DNA of 64,000 nt from Planctomycetota bacterium. Lineage in GTDB: Bacteria > Planctomycetota > UBA1135 > GCA-002748355. The notes beneath the pieces were generated by a model. It made no database searches, was not told the DNA's origin, and saw nothing but the letters and a program-made list of their open reading frames with translations. The stretch is taken from NCBI GenBank assembly GCA_002748355.1, contig PDSF01000043.1, positions 1 to 64,000 on the forward strand. Reading direction: 5' to 3'. The position numbers were made by a program, and so were the translations under genes. Of this stretch, positions 23,718 through 32,086 are shown piece after piece; positions within the stretch are counted from its first letter, which is position 1; the number at the start of each line of letters is the position of its first letter.

Positions 23718-25092
23718 CGCGCTTGCCTCCAAAGCGGGCTCTGAGCCCCTGCAGGACCTCGGCGTAGTGCTGAAGGTCCTCACGATGCGGGATGAGCAGT
23801 TGTGAGAAGCGGATACGGACACTCCGCACGTAGACAAAGACGCTGGCTATGGCCGAGAGCAGGTAGGCAATCGACGAGCCAAGGGCTGCGCCCACCGGGC
23901 CATAGCTTGGGACGAGGTAGAGGTCGAGGACGGTCATCGAGACCAGAACGATGCTGCCAAGGCCGATGCAGGCGTTCAGCTTGCCACGGGCAGCCAGGTC
24001 CGACTGGATGATCTTGGCGACGGTGAAGGACGCCGTGCCGATCAGAAGGATCGCGAAGGAGGGCGTGACATCCGGCGCCCACTTCTCGGCCCAGGCCTTG
24101 CCAAAAAACAGCGAAAAGCCGAGGTCATGCACGGCAAACAGCCCAGCACCGACCACGATGCAGACGAGGAGGGCGTTGCGGCAGACGACGGGGGTGAAGA
24201 GCCGCGCTTCGCTCTTGGGCAAGCCCGCGACCTTGCTGAACAGCAGGTCGCGCAGGGCATCGGGCACGTACCAGATCAGCTCGGCCAGGGTCACGGCAAG
24301 CCCGTAGAGACCAACCATCACCATGGCCTGCTCCGGAGAGGCCCCGCCCAGAAGGGTCAGCATCGGATACATCCAAAAGTAATCGATGCGGTGGTTCAGG
24401 TAGGTCAGCGTCGAGTTGACATTGGCGCGCCAACCAAAGCTGAGAGCCCGCTTGTAGAAGCTCCAGTTCACCCGAAAGCGGAAGCTCACCTGCTCGCGCA
24501 TCAGCCAGACGACCACGGCAGCGACGATGATCGCCGGAATCAGCCGGGCAAGGATGCCAGCAAACTTCTCTTCCCGCTCACTGAACACAAAGTAGGCCAG
24601 GAGGAAGGAGGGCAGAAACAGCAGGCTCGGCAGAAGGTGGATCAGGTTGTAGGTGCGCATCCTCCCGAGCACGAGCTGCAGGGAGTTGCGATAGCTGATC
24701 GTGAGCAGGAAGGGGACCGTGAACAGAATCGGCAGGATGTAGCCAATCGAGGGAAGATTAGCCTGCGGATCAATGAGCGACCAAAGCCAGAGGACGGCCA
24801 AGGTCAGGCCCCCCACGACAATGCCCGAGATCCAAGCGATCGCCCCTGTCGTCTCTCCGGCCGTCCGGATATCGACCTCGTTACGACGCGTGAAGTAGAC
24901 GATCGAACTCGCCAGCCCCTGATTGGCCAAGGTCATCAGCAAGATCGGCAGGATCGTGATGAGGTCGTAGCGGCCCTTAGTGCCGGGATCGTCCCTCATG
25001 ATCCAATAGATCAGCATCCCCGCGCCCTTGTCGACCAGGACGATCGTGGCGTTAAAGCACAGCGTCAGCAGGAAGGCGGATCGAAAGCGCAC
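23698..25092 (-). CDS. Polysaccharide flippase (MOP/Wzx-like)
   Basis: A 464-aa polytopic protein with about 12 to 14 hydrophobic segments and charged loops, in the pattern of O-antigen/teichuronic acid flippases (for example Ala-Met-Val-Met-Val-Gly-Leu-Tyr-Gly-Leu-Ala-Val and the paired late segments near 290-440). It moves lipid-linked glycan across the inner membrane. It is the first gene of a pair with the GT2 gene. No polymerase (Wzy) is recognisable next to it; the chain-length protein at 2.4 kb may act in the same system, which is only inferred. Confidence 0.8.
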   Translation of the reverse strand: MRFRSAFLLTLCFNATIVLVDKGAGMLIYWIMRDDPGTKGRYDLITILPILLMTLANQGLASSIVYFTRRNEVDIRTAGETTGAIAWISGIVVGGLTLAVLWLWSLIDPQANLPSIGYILPILFTVPFLLTISYRNSLQLVLGRMRTYNLIHLLPSLLFLPSFLLAYFVFSEREEKFAGILARLIPAIIVAAVVVWLMREQVSFRFRVNWSFYKRALSFGWRANVNSTLTYLNHRIDYFWMYPMLTLLGGASPEQAMVMVGLYGLAVTLAELIWYVPDALRDLLFSKVAGLPKSEARLFTPVVCRNALLVCIVVGAGLFAVHDLGFSLFFGKAWAEKWAPDVTPSFAILLIGTASFTVAKIIQSDLAARGKLNACIGLGSIVLVSMTVLDLYLVPSYGPVGAALGSSIAYLLSAIASVFVYVRSVRIRFSQLLIPHREDLQHYAEVLQGLRARFGGKRDAPKES

Positions 25093-25240
25093 GCGAGCGA
25101 GCTGGTAGGGGGACGGAAGGCTGAAACAGAAAAGCCGAGCAGATTACCTCGGCCCCTGGCAGAAAGCCCCTCCTGCCTCTTTTCTCTCGCCAAAGCTCCG
25201 AGCGGCTGCGGGGGCACAGCTCTGCTCACTCTTGCGCATC

Positions 25241-26122
25241 TTAAGACCAGGGCATGCCGGTTCCGGACATTTCCTCGTGGGCCGCCTCCAGCAGCTCGTC
25301 CAAGTCATTGGGGTCGAGCCCCACGATCTCGAAGAGTTCCTCGGAGGGCGGACGGACCGGGCAGCTCGGCACCGAGGCCTTACCCTGGCTGGAGGCAACC
25401 GCGTCGCTGAGGCAGATCAGGCCGGAGAGTGCCTTGTGGAAGGGGTCGCGCTCGGGTGCGTGGTGGTAGCGAATCGCGATGGTCAGATCCTCGGGGAGGA
25501 ACCACTTGATCGCCAAAACCGAGCCAACGTCTGCGTGCGTGTAGCTCAGGATCTCCTTCTCCAGCTCACTGACCGGGCGCCCCTGGCTGGCGCTGGCCCG
25601 CAGCACCGCTTCGAACTGCTCCGGAGCATTCTCCAGCATGATGATCTTGCCGATGTCATGGAGCAGGCCGCAGATGTAGAGGTCCTCGGGATGGATCCCA
25701 GAGAAGTGCGGGCTGGCCTGGCCGAGGGTGCGCGCGAGGATCCCGGTGAAGATCGAGTGGATCCAGAAGTCCTTGTGCTCGAAGCCCTCGATGGGTTTCT
25801 GCTTGCGCCCGGCAAAGGTGCTGAAGACCGCTGCCTTGAGGGCGACCTTCTTCGTCATGTTGAAGCCCATGATCGAGACGGCCAGGTTCACGCTGCTGAC
25901 CCGGACCTGCAGGCCGTAGTAGGCGCTGTTGACGATGCGCAGAATGTTCGTCGAGACCGATGGATCGAGCGAAATCACCTGGGCCACGTCCTCGGCCGAG
26001 GACTCTGGATCTGCCATCACTTCATTGAGCTTGCTCAAGACGTTCGGCATCGTCGGGAGTTCGAGCGTCTTATTGATCAGGTCCAGAATGCTCGGAGTCG
26101 AGGTCTTTTCGGTCGAGCTCAT
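25241..26122 (-). CDS. HDOD-domain signalling protein
   Basis: The protein has 293 aa from the ATG at 26122 (a TTG at 26149 is less likely). The HDOD fold is recognised by Leu-Pro-Thr-Met-Pro near the start, Val-Ser-Thr-Asn-Ile-Leu-Arg-Ile-Val-Asn-Ser-Ala-Tyr-Tyr, and the Gly-Leu-Leu-His-Asp-Ile-Gly-Lys HD-like helix near residue 145. HDOD proteins usually lack hydrolase activity and act in signalling such as motility or the cell cycle. No attached GGDEF, EAL or receiver domain is present. It is divergent from a glycosyltransferase gene, so any link to polysaccharide control is untested. Confidence 0.8.
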   Translation of the reverse strand: MSSTEKTSTPSILDLINKTLELPTMPNVLSKLNEVMADPESSAEDVAQVISLDPSVSTNILRIVNSAYYGLQVRVSSVNLAVSIMGFNMTKKVALKAAVFSTFAGRKQKPIEGFEHKDFWIHSIFTGILARTLGQASPHFSGIHPEDLYICGLLHDIGKIIMLENAPEQFEAVLRASASQGRPVSELEKEILSYTHADVGSVLAIKWFLPEDLTIAIRYHHAPERDPFHKALSGLICLSDAVASSQGKASVPSCPVRPPSEELFEIVGLDPNDLDELLEAAHEEMSGTGMPWS

Positions 26123-26265
26123 CGGGATATCCAAAGGCTTGGGTCTCAACGAAGTCTGCGATCGACTGCTAAGAGCCGCGCAAGCACGCTGGGCTTTTCG
26201 GCATTGCTCGGGCTATCACTGAAGGGCCGCTGCGAAGGGTTTCGATCTCGCGCGGGGAATGGGGG

Positions 26266-27504
26266 ATGATGAACGAACAAAGCAAAGGGCCACGGGAGCT
26301 ACTCTTCCTCGCACAACGCGTGCCCTATCCACCCGATCGCGGGGATCGCATCACCACCTGGAACCTGCTGCGCTCGTTCATCGAAGGTGGTGACCGCATC
26401 CGCATCTTGGCCTTCGCAGAAAACGAAGCCGACGTAGCTGCAGCTCGCGAGCTTGAACGGCGCGGCTGCGAAATCACCGCTCCGAGGATTTCCCCCACCT
26501 GGCGACGCCGCTGGAGCGCCCGGCATCTCTTGGGCAAAGAAGCCATCACCCTGCCCTATTTCCGGCACCCCGAGCTACAGCGCTGCATGGCCCGCTGGGT
26601 GCGCGAGCGGCCGCCCGAACTCTGCTTCGCCTATTCCTCGTCGATGGGCCAATACCTGATCCAGGAACTCAAGCAGCTGCAGAACTGCCCCAAGATCATG
26701 CAGTTTGCCGAACTCGATTCCGACAAGTGGCGGCAGTATGCCGAACGTTCGGGCCGGATCGGCCGCATGGTCTACGGCCGGGAAGCGCGGCTGCTGCAAG
26801 ACTTCGAGAGGAAGCTCGCGCAGGTCATGGACCTCAATCTCGTGGTCTCGGAGATCGAGAAGGATCTCTTCGAACGCGTGATCCCCGATGCCCCAGTCCA
26901 AGTCCTGAGCAATGGCGTCGACCTCGAGGCTTTCCGGCCAGCGGCGCCTGAGGCACGCGAGCCCCAGACCCTGATCTTCACCGGGGTCATGGACTATCGC
27001 CCCAATCTCGACTCGGTGCTGCGCTTCACCAAGAGCATCTGGCCTTCGCTGCGCGCGGCCTATCCCCAGGCCAAGTTCCTGGTCGTCGGCAAGAACCCCA
27101 CGTCCGAACTGCAAGCCCTGCACGGCAAGAACGGCATCGAAATCAGCGGCTGGGTCGAGTCCACCCTGCCTTGGTTCGACCGAGCCAGCATCGCGGTTGT
27201 CCCCATGCGCATCGCCCGCGGCGTCCAGAACAAGGTCCTCGAATCGATGGCCTGCGGACTAGCGAGCGTCGTCAGCCCCAAGGCCTTCGAGGGCATCGAT
27301 GCAGTGGACGGCGAAGAGATCCTGGTCGCGGATTCCGACGAGGACTTCGTGCGTGAGCTGCTCGCACTGCTAGGCGATGCAGAACGGCGCCAGAGCCTGG
27401 GCACAGCCGCTAGGCGCGCCATGGAACAACGCTATGCCTGGAGCGCCATCCACGAGCGCATGGAGCAACTCATCGCGAAGCTCCCGGGGACGCGGGGATC
27501 CTGA
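26266..27504 (+). CDS. Family 4-like glycosyltransferase (resembles TIGR03087)
   Basis: This 412-aa GT-B protein begins Arg-Glu-Leu-Leu-Phe-Leu-Ala-Gln-Arg-Val-Pro-Tyr-Pro-Pro-Asp-Arg-Gly-Asp, close to my recall of sugar transferases associated with PEP-CTERM/EpsH exopolysaccharide systems. The donor-binding half contains Pro-Val-Gln-Val-Leu-Ser-Asn-Gly-Val-Asp, Gly-Val-Met-Asp-Tyr-Arg-Pro-Asn, and a glycogen-synthase-like loop with Val-Pro-Met-Arg-Ile-Ala-Arg-Gly-Val-Gln-Asn-Lys-Val-Leu-Glu. There are two Met codons in a row at the start. No exosortase is in the window. It likely adds a sugar to an exported polysaccharide; its stop codon lies in a tandem duplication. Confidence 0.8.
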   Translation: MMNEQSKGPRELLFLAQRVPYPPDRGDRITTWNLLRSFIEGGDRIRILAFAENEADVAAARELERRGCEITAPRISPTWRRRWSARHLLGKEAITLPYFRHPELQRCMARWVRERPPELCFAYSSSMGQYLIQELKQLQNCPKIMQFAELDSDKWRQYAERSGRIGRMVYGREARLLQDFERKLAQVMDLNLVVSEIEKDLFERVIPDAPVQVLSNGVDLEAFRPAAPEAREPQTLIFTGVMDYRPNLDSVLRFTKSIWPSLRAAYPQAKFLVVGKNPTSELQALHGKNGIEISGWVESTLPWFDRASIAVVPMRIARGVQNKVLESMACGLASVVSPKAFEGIDAVDGEEILVADSDEDFVRELLALLGDAERRQSLGTAARRAMEQRYAWSAIHERMEQLIAKLPGTRGS

Positions 27505-27522
27505 GCCCGGGGATCCTGAGCC
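27493..27522. repeat. Perfect 15-bp tandem duplication at a glycosyltransferase stop codon
   Basis: The unit cggggatcctgagcc is present at 27493-27507 and again at 27508-27522. The gene's TGA stop (27502-27504) lies in the first unit and an in-frame TGA is repeated 15 bp later, so the transcript carries two in-frame stops. Confidence 0.9.
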
Positions 27523-27541
27523 CAGCCGAGCAGGCGAAGCA

Positions 27542-27922
27542 TCAGCCCTGCAAATCTGGGCGCCAGGTCGCGAAGGAGCTCGGCGTCTCCCAGCACTTCA
27601 GCTCGTAGAGCGGCAGATCCTCGAGCTTGGAGGCGATCCACAAACAGATGTTCTCGGCACTCGGGTGCTCGATGTAGTCGTTGACGAGGCTGTGGTCGAG
27701 GAGGTCGATGACCCGGCTCTTCACCGCACGCTTGAGCTCGACGAAGTCGAAGGCAATCCCGTCCTTGGGATTCACCGCCGCCTTGAGCGTCACGTGCAGT
27801 TTCCAGGTGTGGCCATGGAGCCGCTCGCACTTGCCTTGGTAGTTGGGGAGCTGGTGCGCTGCATCAAAGACGAATTCCTTCGTCACCAGCAGGACCGGCG
27901 CCTTCTTGCTGCCTTCGCTCAT
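27542..27922 (-). CDS. queD: 6-carboxy-tetrahydropterin synthase (QueD-like)
   Basis: This 126-aa enzyme makes 6-carboxy-tetrahydropterin from dihydroneopterin triphosphate on the queuosine/deazapurine route. The signature Cys32-x3-His36-Gly-His38 and upstream His23 match the zinc and catalytic positions. It starts at the ATG at 27922, overlapping the ispG stop by 4 bp (ATGA); the longer frame to 28213 runs inside ispG and is spurious. Other queuosine genes are not present. A 6-pyruvoyl-tetrahydropterin synthase role is the alternative, but the Cys-x3-His-Gly-His spacing favours QueD. Confidence 0.88.
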   Translation of the reverse strand: MSEGSKKAPVLLVTKEFVFDAAHQLPNYQGKCERLHGHTWKLHVTLKAAVNPKDGIAFDFVELKRAVKSRVIDLLDHSLVNDYIEHPSAENICLWIASKLEDLPLYELKCWETPSSFATWRPDLQG

Positions 27923-29019
27923 GATGACGCGGCCTTCGCCGCCTCCTCTTCCTCTTTGAGGAAGTGCGCGACCTCCTCCTTCATGGCCTGTAGAAGCTCG
28001 CTCTCCGGCACCCGGCGAATCTGCTCGCCCCGGCGATAGATGAAGCCCAATCCTCGTCCACCAGCCACGCCGATATCGGCCTCGCGGGCCTCGCCCGGAC
28101 CGTTCACAGCGCAACCCAGCACGGTGATCTTGATCGGCGTCTGGCCGAGGGTCTTGGCAAACGCCTCCACCTCTTCCACAAGCGAAAACAAATCGATCTC
28201 GATGCGACCACAAGTCGGACAGGCAACGACCTCGGGGTCGAGCACCCGGCGTCCGGTCGCTTTCAGAATCTGGAATGCGGCGTCCACTTCGAGCTTCGAC
28301 GGCCCCGAAAGGCTCACGCGAATGGTGTCGCCGATGCCATCCAGCAGCAGCGAACCCAGCCCGGCCGCCGACTTGATCTCGCCGTAGCCGGGCTTGCCGG
28401 CCTCAGTGATCCCCAGATGTAGCGGATAGGGAAAGCGCCCGGCAGCAAGCCGGTAGGCCCGCACCGCCGCCAAGGTGTCGGTGCTCTTCAGCGAAATCAC
28501 GATTTCCTCGAAGCCCATCTCCTCGAGGATGCTCACATGCTTGGCGGCGCTATCCACCATCGCCGCTGGCGTCGGGCTGCCGTGCTTCTCCAAGAACTCC
28601 TTCTCGACCGAGCCAGAGTTGACACCGATGCGAATCGGCGTCCCGCGCTCCTTCGCCATCGCCACGATTCGCTCGACCCGCTTGCGCTTGTTGATGTTGC
28701 CCGGGTTCAGGCGGATCTTGTCGACCCCGGCCTCAAGCGAGAGGATCGCCATCTTCGAGTCGAAGTGGATGTCCGCGATCAGCGGCACCTTCATCTCGCG
28801 CTTCAGAATGGACAGGGCCCGCGCACTCTTCTCAAAGGGCACGGCGACACGGACCATCTCCACGCCAGCCTCTTCGAGCTCATGGATCTCGGCGAGGGTC
28901 GCGTCGATGTCCTCGGTGCGGGTCGTCGTCATCGACTGGACGACGATGGGGTGGTCTCCCCCAAGCTTCAGTGAACCGATCTGGACTTCACGGCTCTTTC
29001 TACGGTCGACGGCTTCCAA
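27919..29019 (-). CDS. ispG: 4-hydroxy-3-methylbut-2-enyl diphosphate synthase
   Basis: This 366-aa 4Fe-4S enzyme converts methylerythritol cyclodiphosphate to HMBPP in the MEP isoprenoid route. Conserved blocks are Val-Gln-Ser-Met-Thr-Thr-Thr near the start, the Lys-Ile-Arg-Leu-Asn-Pro-Gly-Asn-Ile region, and the cluster cysteines in Ala-Cys-Pro-Thr-Cys-Gly-Arg and Leu-Gly-Cys-Ala-Val-Asn-Gly-Pro-Gly-Glu. Length is normal for the bacterial type without the plant insert. It needs ferredoxin or flavodoxin electrons and Fe-S assembly, both available from genes in this window. It is coupled to queD by an ATGA overlap. Confidence 0.95.
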   Translation of the reverse strand: MEAVDRRKSREVQIGSLKLGGDHPIVVQSMTTTRTEDIDATLAEIHELEEAGVEMVRVAVPFEKSARALSILKREMKVPLIADIHFDSKMAILSLEAGVDKIRLNPGNINKRKRVERIVAMAKERGTPIRIGVNSGSVEKEFLEKHGSPTPAAMVDSAAKHVSILEEMGFEEIVISLKSTDTLAAVRAYRLAAGRFPYPLHLGITEAGKPGYGEIKSAAGLGSLLLDGIGDTIRVSLSGPSKLEVDAAFQILKATGRRVLDPEVVACPTCGRIEIDLFSLVEEVEAFAKTLGQTPIKITVLGCAVNGPGEAREADIGVAGGRGLGFIYRRGEQIRRVPESELLQAMKEEVAHFLKEEEEAAKAASS

Positions 29020-29256
29020 ATGGCGGCTCCGGCAGACGGCTAGCAGGCCGTGAAAAAAGACAGGTGCCTAAGGGCATGAGCAGCAGAGCCCCGGAAACGT
29101 GGCTCCATGAGCGCCAAAGACGCTGCGTTGCGGGCGCGGGACTTTATCAACGACCGACGAACTCTCATGCGAGGAAAAACGGGCGACAGGTTGTAGCTTT
29201 GCTTTGCCAGGGTCACAAGAGCAGGAGGCGCAGCGATCTCTTCCCAAGAACCGCTC

Positions 29257-30030
29257 GTGCGCGTGCACGAACTCGATGTTCATTACGGCGAACAGCATGC
29301 CGTCCACAGCCTCAGCTTCGAGATTGCCCCCGGCGAAGTCCTAGCACTGCTAGGCCCCAATGGCGCTGGCAAGTCCTCGACAGTCCGCTGCATGCTCGGT
29401 CTGCAGCCGGCCTCTGGCGGCGAACTCTTTCTCGGCCCGCACGAAATCCGCCAAAACCCCAAGGCCGCCAAACGACTCTGCGCATACGTCCCCGAACACG
29501 GCTCACTCTACGAGTTGCTGACGCCGCGCGAGACGCTGCAGCTGCGGGGCCGCTTGCATGGGCTGGAAGAAGGCAGCATCGAGCGGCGCAGCGAGCATCT
29601 CCTCGAACTCTTCGGCCTGGGTGAGCGCATCGACGAGGCCGTCATCGGCTTCTCCAAGGGCATGCGGCAAAAACTGGTCTGGGCCTGCGCCCTGCTGAGC
29701 CAACCCAAAATCCTGATCCTGGACGAGCCTCTATCCGGCCTGGACGCCGAGACGACCCTGGTCCTCAAGGAGCTCCTCAAGGAACTGCGCGCCAAGGGCT
29801 GCGCCATCCTCTACTGCTCCCACCTGCTCGATGTCGTCGAGAGCGTCGCCGACCGCATTCTCATCCTTCGCGAAGGCCGCTGTGTCGCCGAAGGCCCTCT
29901 GGACCAGCTCCTCAGCGCCGAACGCGAGGGGGAAGACCGCATCGGCCTCGGCGAACTCTTCCGCAGCCGAACCGAGAGCGCTGACCCGGTGGAGCTAGCC
30001 CGGCGCCTCCTCGATCTGCCGGGAGAATGA
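29257..30030 (+). CDS. ABC transporter ATP-binding protein without an adjacent permease
   Basis: A 257-aa ATPase from a GTG at 29257, with Walker A Gly-Pro-Asn-Gly-Ala-Gly-Lys-Ser-Ser, a signature-like Phe-Ser-Lys-Gly-Met-Arg-Gln-Lys and Walker B Ile-Leu-Ile-Leu-Asp-Glu-Pro. It resembles the drug/NatA-type export family (Met-Arg-Gln-Lys in place of Gly-Gln-x-Gln). No membrane partner follows; the next gene is convergent. The partner permease is either elsewhere or missing. A GGAGG-like stretch lies about 28 nt upstream, too far to decide the start firmly. Confidence 0.8.
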   Translation: MRVHELDVHYGEQHAVHSLSFEIAPGEVLALLGPNGAGKSSTVRCMLGLQPASGGELFLGPHEIRQNPKAAKRLCAYVPEHGSLYELLTPRETLQLRGRLHGLEEGSIERRSEHLLELFGLGERIDEAVIGFSKGMRQKLVWACALLSQPKILILDEPLSGLDAETTLVLKELLKELRAKGCAILYCSHLLDVVESVADRILILREGRCVAEGPLDQLLSAEREGEDRIGLGELFRSRTESADPVELARRLLDLPGE

Positions 30031-30042
30031 GCGAAGCGGCGG

Positions 30043-30567
30043 CTAGCGCCCCTGCTTCTTCTCCATCCGCTGGAACTTGGCCTCCATCACCTGCGCAGCC
30101 TTAAAGCGCGCCCTGGCATCGAGCCCGGTCTGGGTGACCCGGAAGCTGCCGCCCGGCAGGGCCTTCTGCCTGGCGCCGCGCCCGGCGCTCGCAATCAGGT
30201 CGACCTTCCACTCGCCGCCTTCGCGGACCAGGACGAACTCACCTTCTTGCTGCCCAGCGCCGAGGTTCGGGTCACGCACCCGCGCGATAGCCCGCGCCCC
30301 GTCGACATCCATGCTCAGCAGCTCCAAAGCCTGCTTGCCCTTGGCACGGTCCAGCTCGGCCATGTGCTGGACGTAGGGAGCGCACTCATCGCTGACCAAC
30401 CAGCGCAGCGAGCTACGATTCCCTTCGCAGAGGGCGTTCACGAAGCGCTCGAAGCGCAGCCGCGCCCGCTGCTCTTCCCCATCCTGCCATGGCAGCAGAT
30501 AGGCCAGCGCGAAGCCGGTCGCGGCGAGAACTAAGAAGCCGGCAGTGGCAAGGCGCAGTTTCTTCAT
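30043..30567 (-). CDS. Small membrane-anchored or secreted protein, function unknown
   Basis: The protein has 174 aa from the ATG at 30567 (Met-Lys-Lys-Leu-Arg-Leu-Ala). One hydrophobic segment at residues 4-25 (Phe-Leu-Val-Leu-Ala-Ala-Thr-Gly-Phe-Ala-Leu-Ala-Tyr) has no lipobox Cys, so it is a signal peptide or anchor. The mature part is mixed alpha/beta with Gly-Glu-Trp-Lys-Val-Asp-Leu-Ile-Ala-Ser-Ala-Gly, a pattern seen in NTF2-like or DUF4878-type lumazine-like folds, then a basic C-terminus. It is divergent from the glutaredoxin gene, 165 bp apart. The longer frame to 30909 runs antisense to that gene and is not credible. Confidence 0.6.
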   Translation of the reverse strand: MKKLRLATAGFLVLAATGFALAYLLPWQDGEEQRARLRFERFVNALCEGNRSSLRWLVSDECAPYVQHMAELDRAKGKQALELLSMDVDGARAIARVRDPNLGAGQQEGEFVLVREGGEWKVDLIASAGRGARQKALPGGSFRVTQTGLDARARFKAAQVMEAKFQRMEKKQGR

Positions 30568-30732
30568 CGCTTGGTCCCTCACAGGCTCCTGCAGAATGTG
30601 CCCAGAACCCGCCCTTAGCATCGGCAAGATGGGAGCAGGCCTTGAATCTGCTACGGTCTGCGCGAGCAAGCTCCCCGCTGCAGGACAAGCTCTCGCAGCT
30701 CCGTGCGTGCAATCCGAGCTTGGGCAGCGAAC

Positions 30733-31020
30733 ATGAGGCGGATGAGCAAGCAGCAAAAGACCCCAGTCCGGATGTATTCGATCCCCTACTGCCCCTTCTG
30801 CGTCGGCGCCAAACAGATGCTCGACGAGCTGCAGATCCAGTACGAGGACATCGACATCAGTGGCGAGCCCGATCGACGGGCCTTTACCGCCCAGATCCTC
30901 CCCGGCCACTACAGCGCGCCGCTGATCCTCATCGGAGACGAGCCCATCGGCGGCTACGACGAGCTACGCGCCCTGCACGGGGGTGGGGAACTGCTGCCGC
31001 GCATCTTCGAAGACGCTTGA
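30733..31020 (+). CDS. Glutaredoxin
   Basis: The protein has 95 aa from the ATG at 30733 (or 30742). The active site is Ile-Pro-Tyr-Cys-Pro-Phe-Cys, a dithiol Cys-Pro-Phe-Cys; the later Ser-Ala-Pro-Leu-Ile-Leu-Ile carries the cis-Pro and Gly-Gly-Tyr-Asp-Glu-Leu the glutathione-side loop. It reduces disulfides or mixed disulfides in the cytoplasm. It sits 76 bp ahead of thioredoxin reductase and probably shares a transcript with it. A dithiol site is compatible with a classical Grx rather than a monothiol Fe-S carrier. Confidence 0.87.
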   Translation: MRRMSKQQKTPVRMYSIPYCPFCVGAKQMLDELQIQYEDIDISGEPDRRAFTAQILPGHYSAPLILIGDEPIGGYDELRALHGGGELLPRIFEDA

Positions 31021-31096
31021 GAGATCGAGACACTCGGGTGCATCAGAAGGATGGAGCGCGTAGCCTCGCCCGGCGCGAACAGCCAAAGGAAGCAGA

Positions 31097-32035
31097 ATGA
31101 GCGAGACCGTCTACAAGACCCTGATTTTGGGCTCCGGCCCGGCCGGCTACACGGCCGCGATCTATGCCGCCCGCGCCAACCTTGAGCCCGTCATGCTCAA
31201 GGGGATGCAGCCGGGCGGCCAGCTAACCACGACGACCGACGTCGAGAACTACCCAGGCTTCCCCGAGGGAATCATGGGCCCGGAGATGATGGAGCTCTTC
31301 GAGAAGCAGGCCCTGCGCTTCGGCACCAAGATCGTCCCGGACGAGGGCACCAAGGTCGATCTCTCGCAGCGCCCGTTCAAGGTCGAGAGCAACCTCGACA
31401 AGAGCTATCTCTGCGAGACCCTGATCATCTCCACCGGCGCCTCGGCCAATTACCTGGGCCTAGAGAACGAACTGGCGATGATCGGCCGCGGCGTCTCCGC
31501 CTGCGCCACCTGCGACGGTTTCTTCTTCAAGGGCAAGGATGTCTGCGTCGTCGGCGGCGGTGACTCCGCCTGCGAAGAGGCGCATTACCTGACCCACCAC
31601 GCCGCCAAGGTCCACATGCTGGTGCGCCGCGACGAGCTGCGCGCGTCGAAGATCATGCAGCAGCGGGTGCTCGGCAACGACAAGATCGAGATCCAATGGA
31701 ACAGCTCGGTCACCGACGTCCTCGGCAAGGAGGAGGGCAAGGTCACCGCGCTACAGCTCATCAACAACAAGAGCGGCGAGACCTTCACTCAGCCGACCGA
31801 CGGGCTGTTCTTGGCAATCGGACACACCCCCAACACCCAGCTCTTCAAGGGCGTGCTCGATATGGACGAAGTGGGCTATATCAACACTGCTGCGGACAGC
31901 ACCGCGACCAATGTCCCGGGGGTCTTCGCCGCAGGAGACTGTCAGGACAGCGTCTACCGCCAGGCCATTACGGCTGCGGGTAGTGGCTGCATGGCAGCAA
32001 TCGAGGCTGAACGCTGGCTGGAGAGCCAGAGCTAA
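31097..32035 (+). CDS. trxB: Thioredoxin reductase
   Basis: A 312-aa low-molecular-weight FAD enzyme that passes NADPH electrons to thioredoxin or a similar redoxin. The FAD fold reads Gly-Ser-Gly-Pro-Ala-Gly-Tyr-Thr-Ala-Ala, the redox pair is Cys136/Cys139 in Ala-Cys-Ala-Thr-Cys-Asp-Gly, and the NADPH fold is Val-Val-Gly-Gly-Gly-Asp-Ser-Ala. The C-terminal FAD site Gly-Val-Phe-Ala-Ala-Gly-Asp-Cys is intact. AAAGGAAG lies just before the ATG. With the upstream glutaredoxin it suggests a small thiol-redox operon, although a thioredoxin gene is not present here. Confidence 0.95.
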   Translation: MSETVYKTLILGSGPAGYTAAIYAARANLEPVMLKGMQPGGQLTTTTDVENYPGFPEGIMGPEMMELFEKQALRFGTKIVPDEGTKVDLSQRPFKVESNLDKSYLCETLIISTGASANYLGLENELAMIGRGVSACATCDGFFFKGKDVCVVGGGDSACEEAHYLTHHAAKVHMLVRRDELRASKIMQQRVLGNDKIEIQWNSSVTDVLGKEEGKVTALQLINNKSGETFTQPTDGLFLAIGHTPNTQLFKGVLDMDEVGYINTAADSTATNVPGVFAAGDCQDSVYRQAITAAGSGCMAAIEAERWLESQS

Positions 32036-32041
32036 GGCCTG

Positions 32042-32059
32042 CCAGCCCGAGGGCTGGCG
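32042..32059 (+). terminator. Hairpin after trxB
   Basis: GCCAGCCC pairs with GGGCTGGC with only two bases between, directly after the trxB stop. No T-run follows, so it may slow rather than stop transcription into the dehydrogenase gene 50 bp away. Confidence 0.35.
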
Positions 32060-32086
32060 AGAAGGTAAGAACAGGAGGCAGCCCTG

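Noticed and set aside
27542..28213. Long 223-residue form of QueD
   Set aside because: The extra N-terminus is antisense-like read-through of ispG codons in another frame; the ATGA overlap gives a natural 126-residue start.
29196..29211. 16-base match GCTTTGCTTTGCCAGG shared with the isc terminator at 45590-45605
   Set aside because: One match of this length in 64 kb on both strands is near chance expectation, and the 29-kb copy has no hairpin partner.
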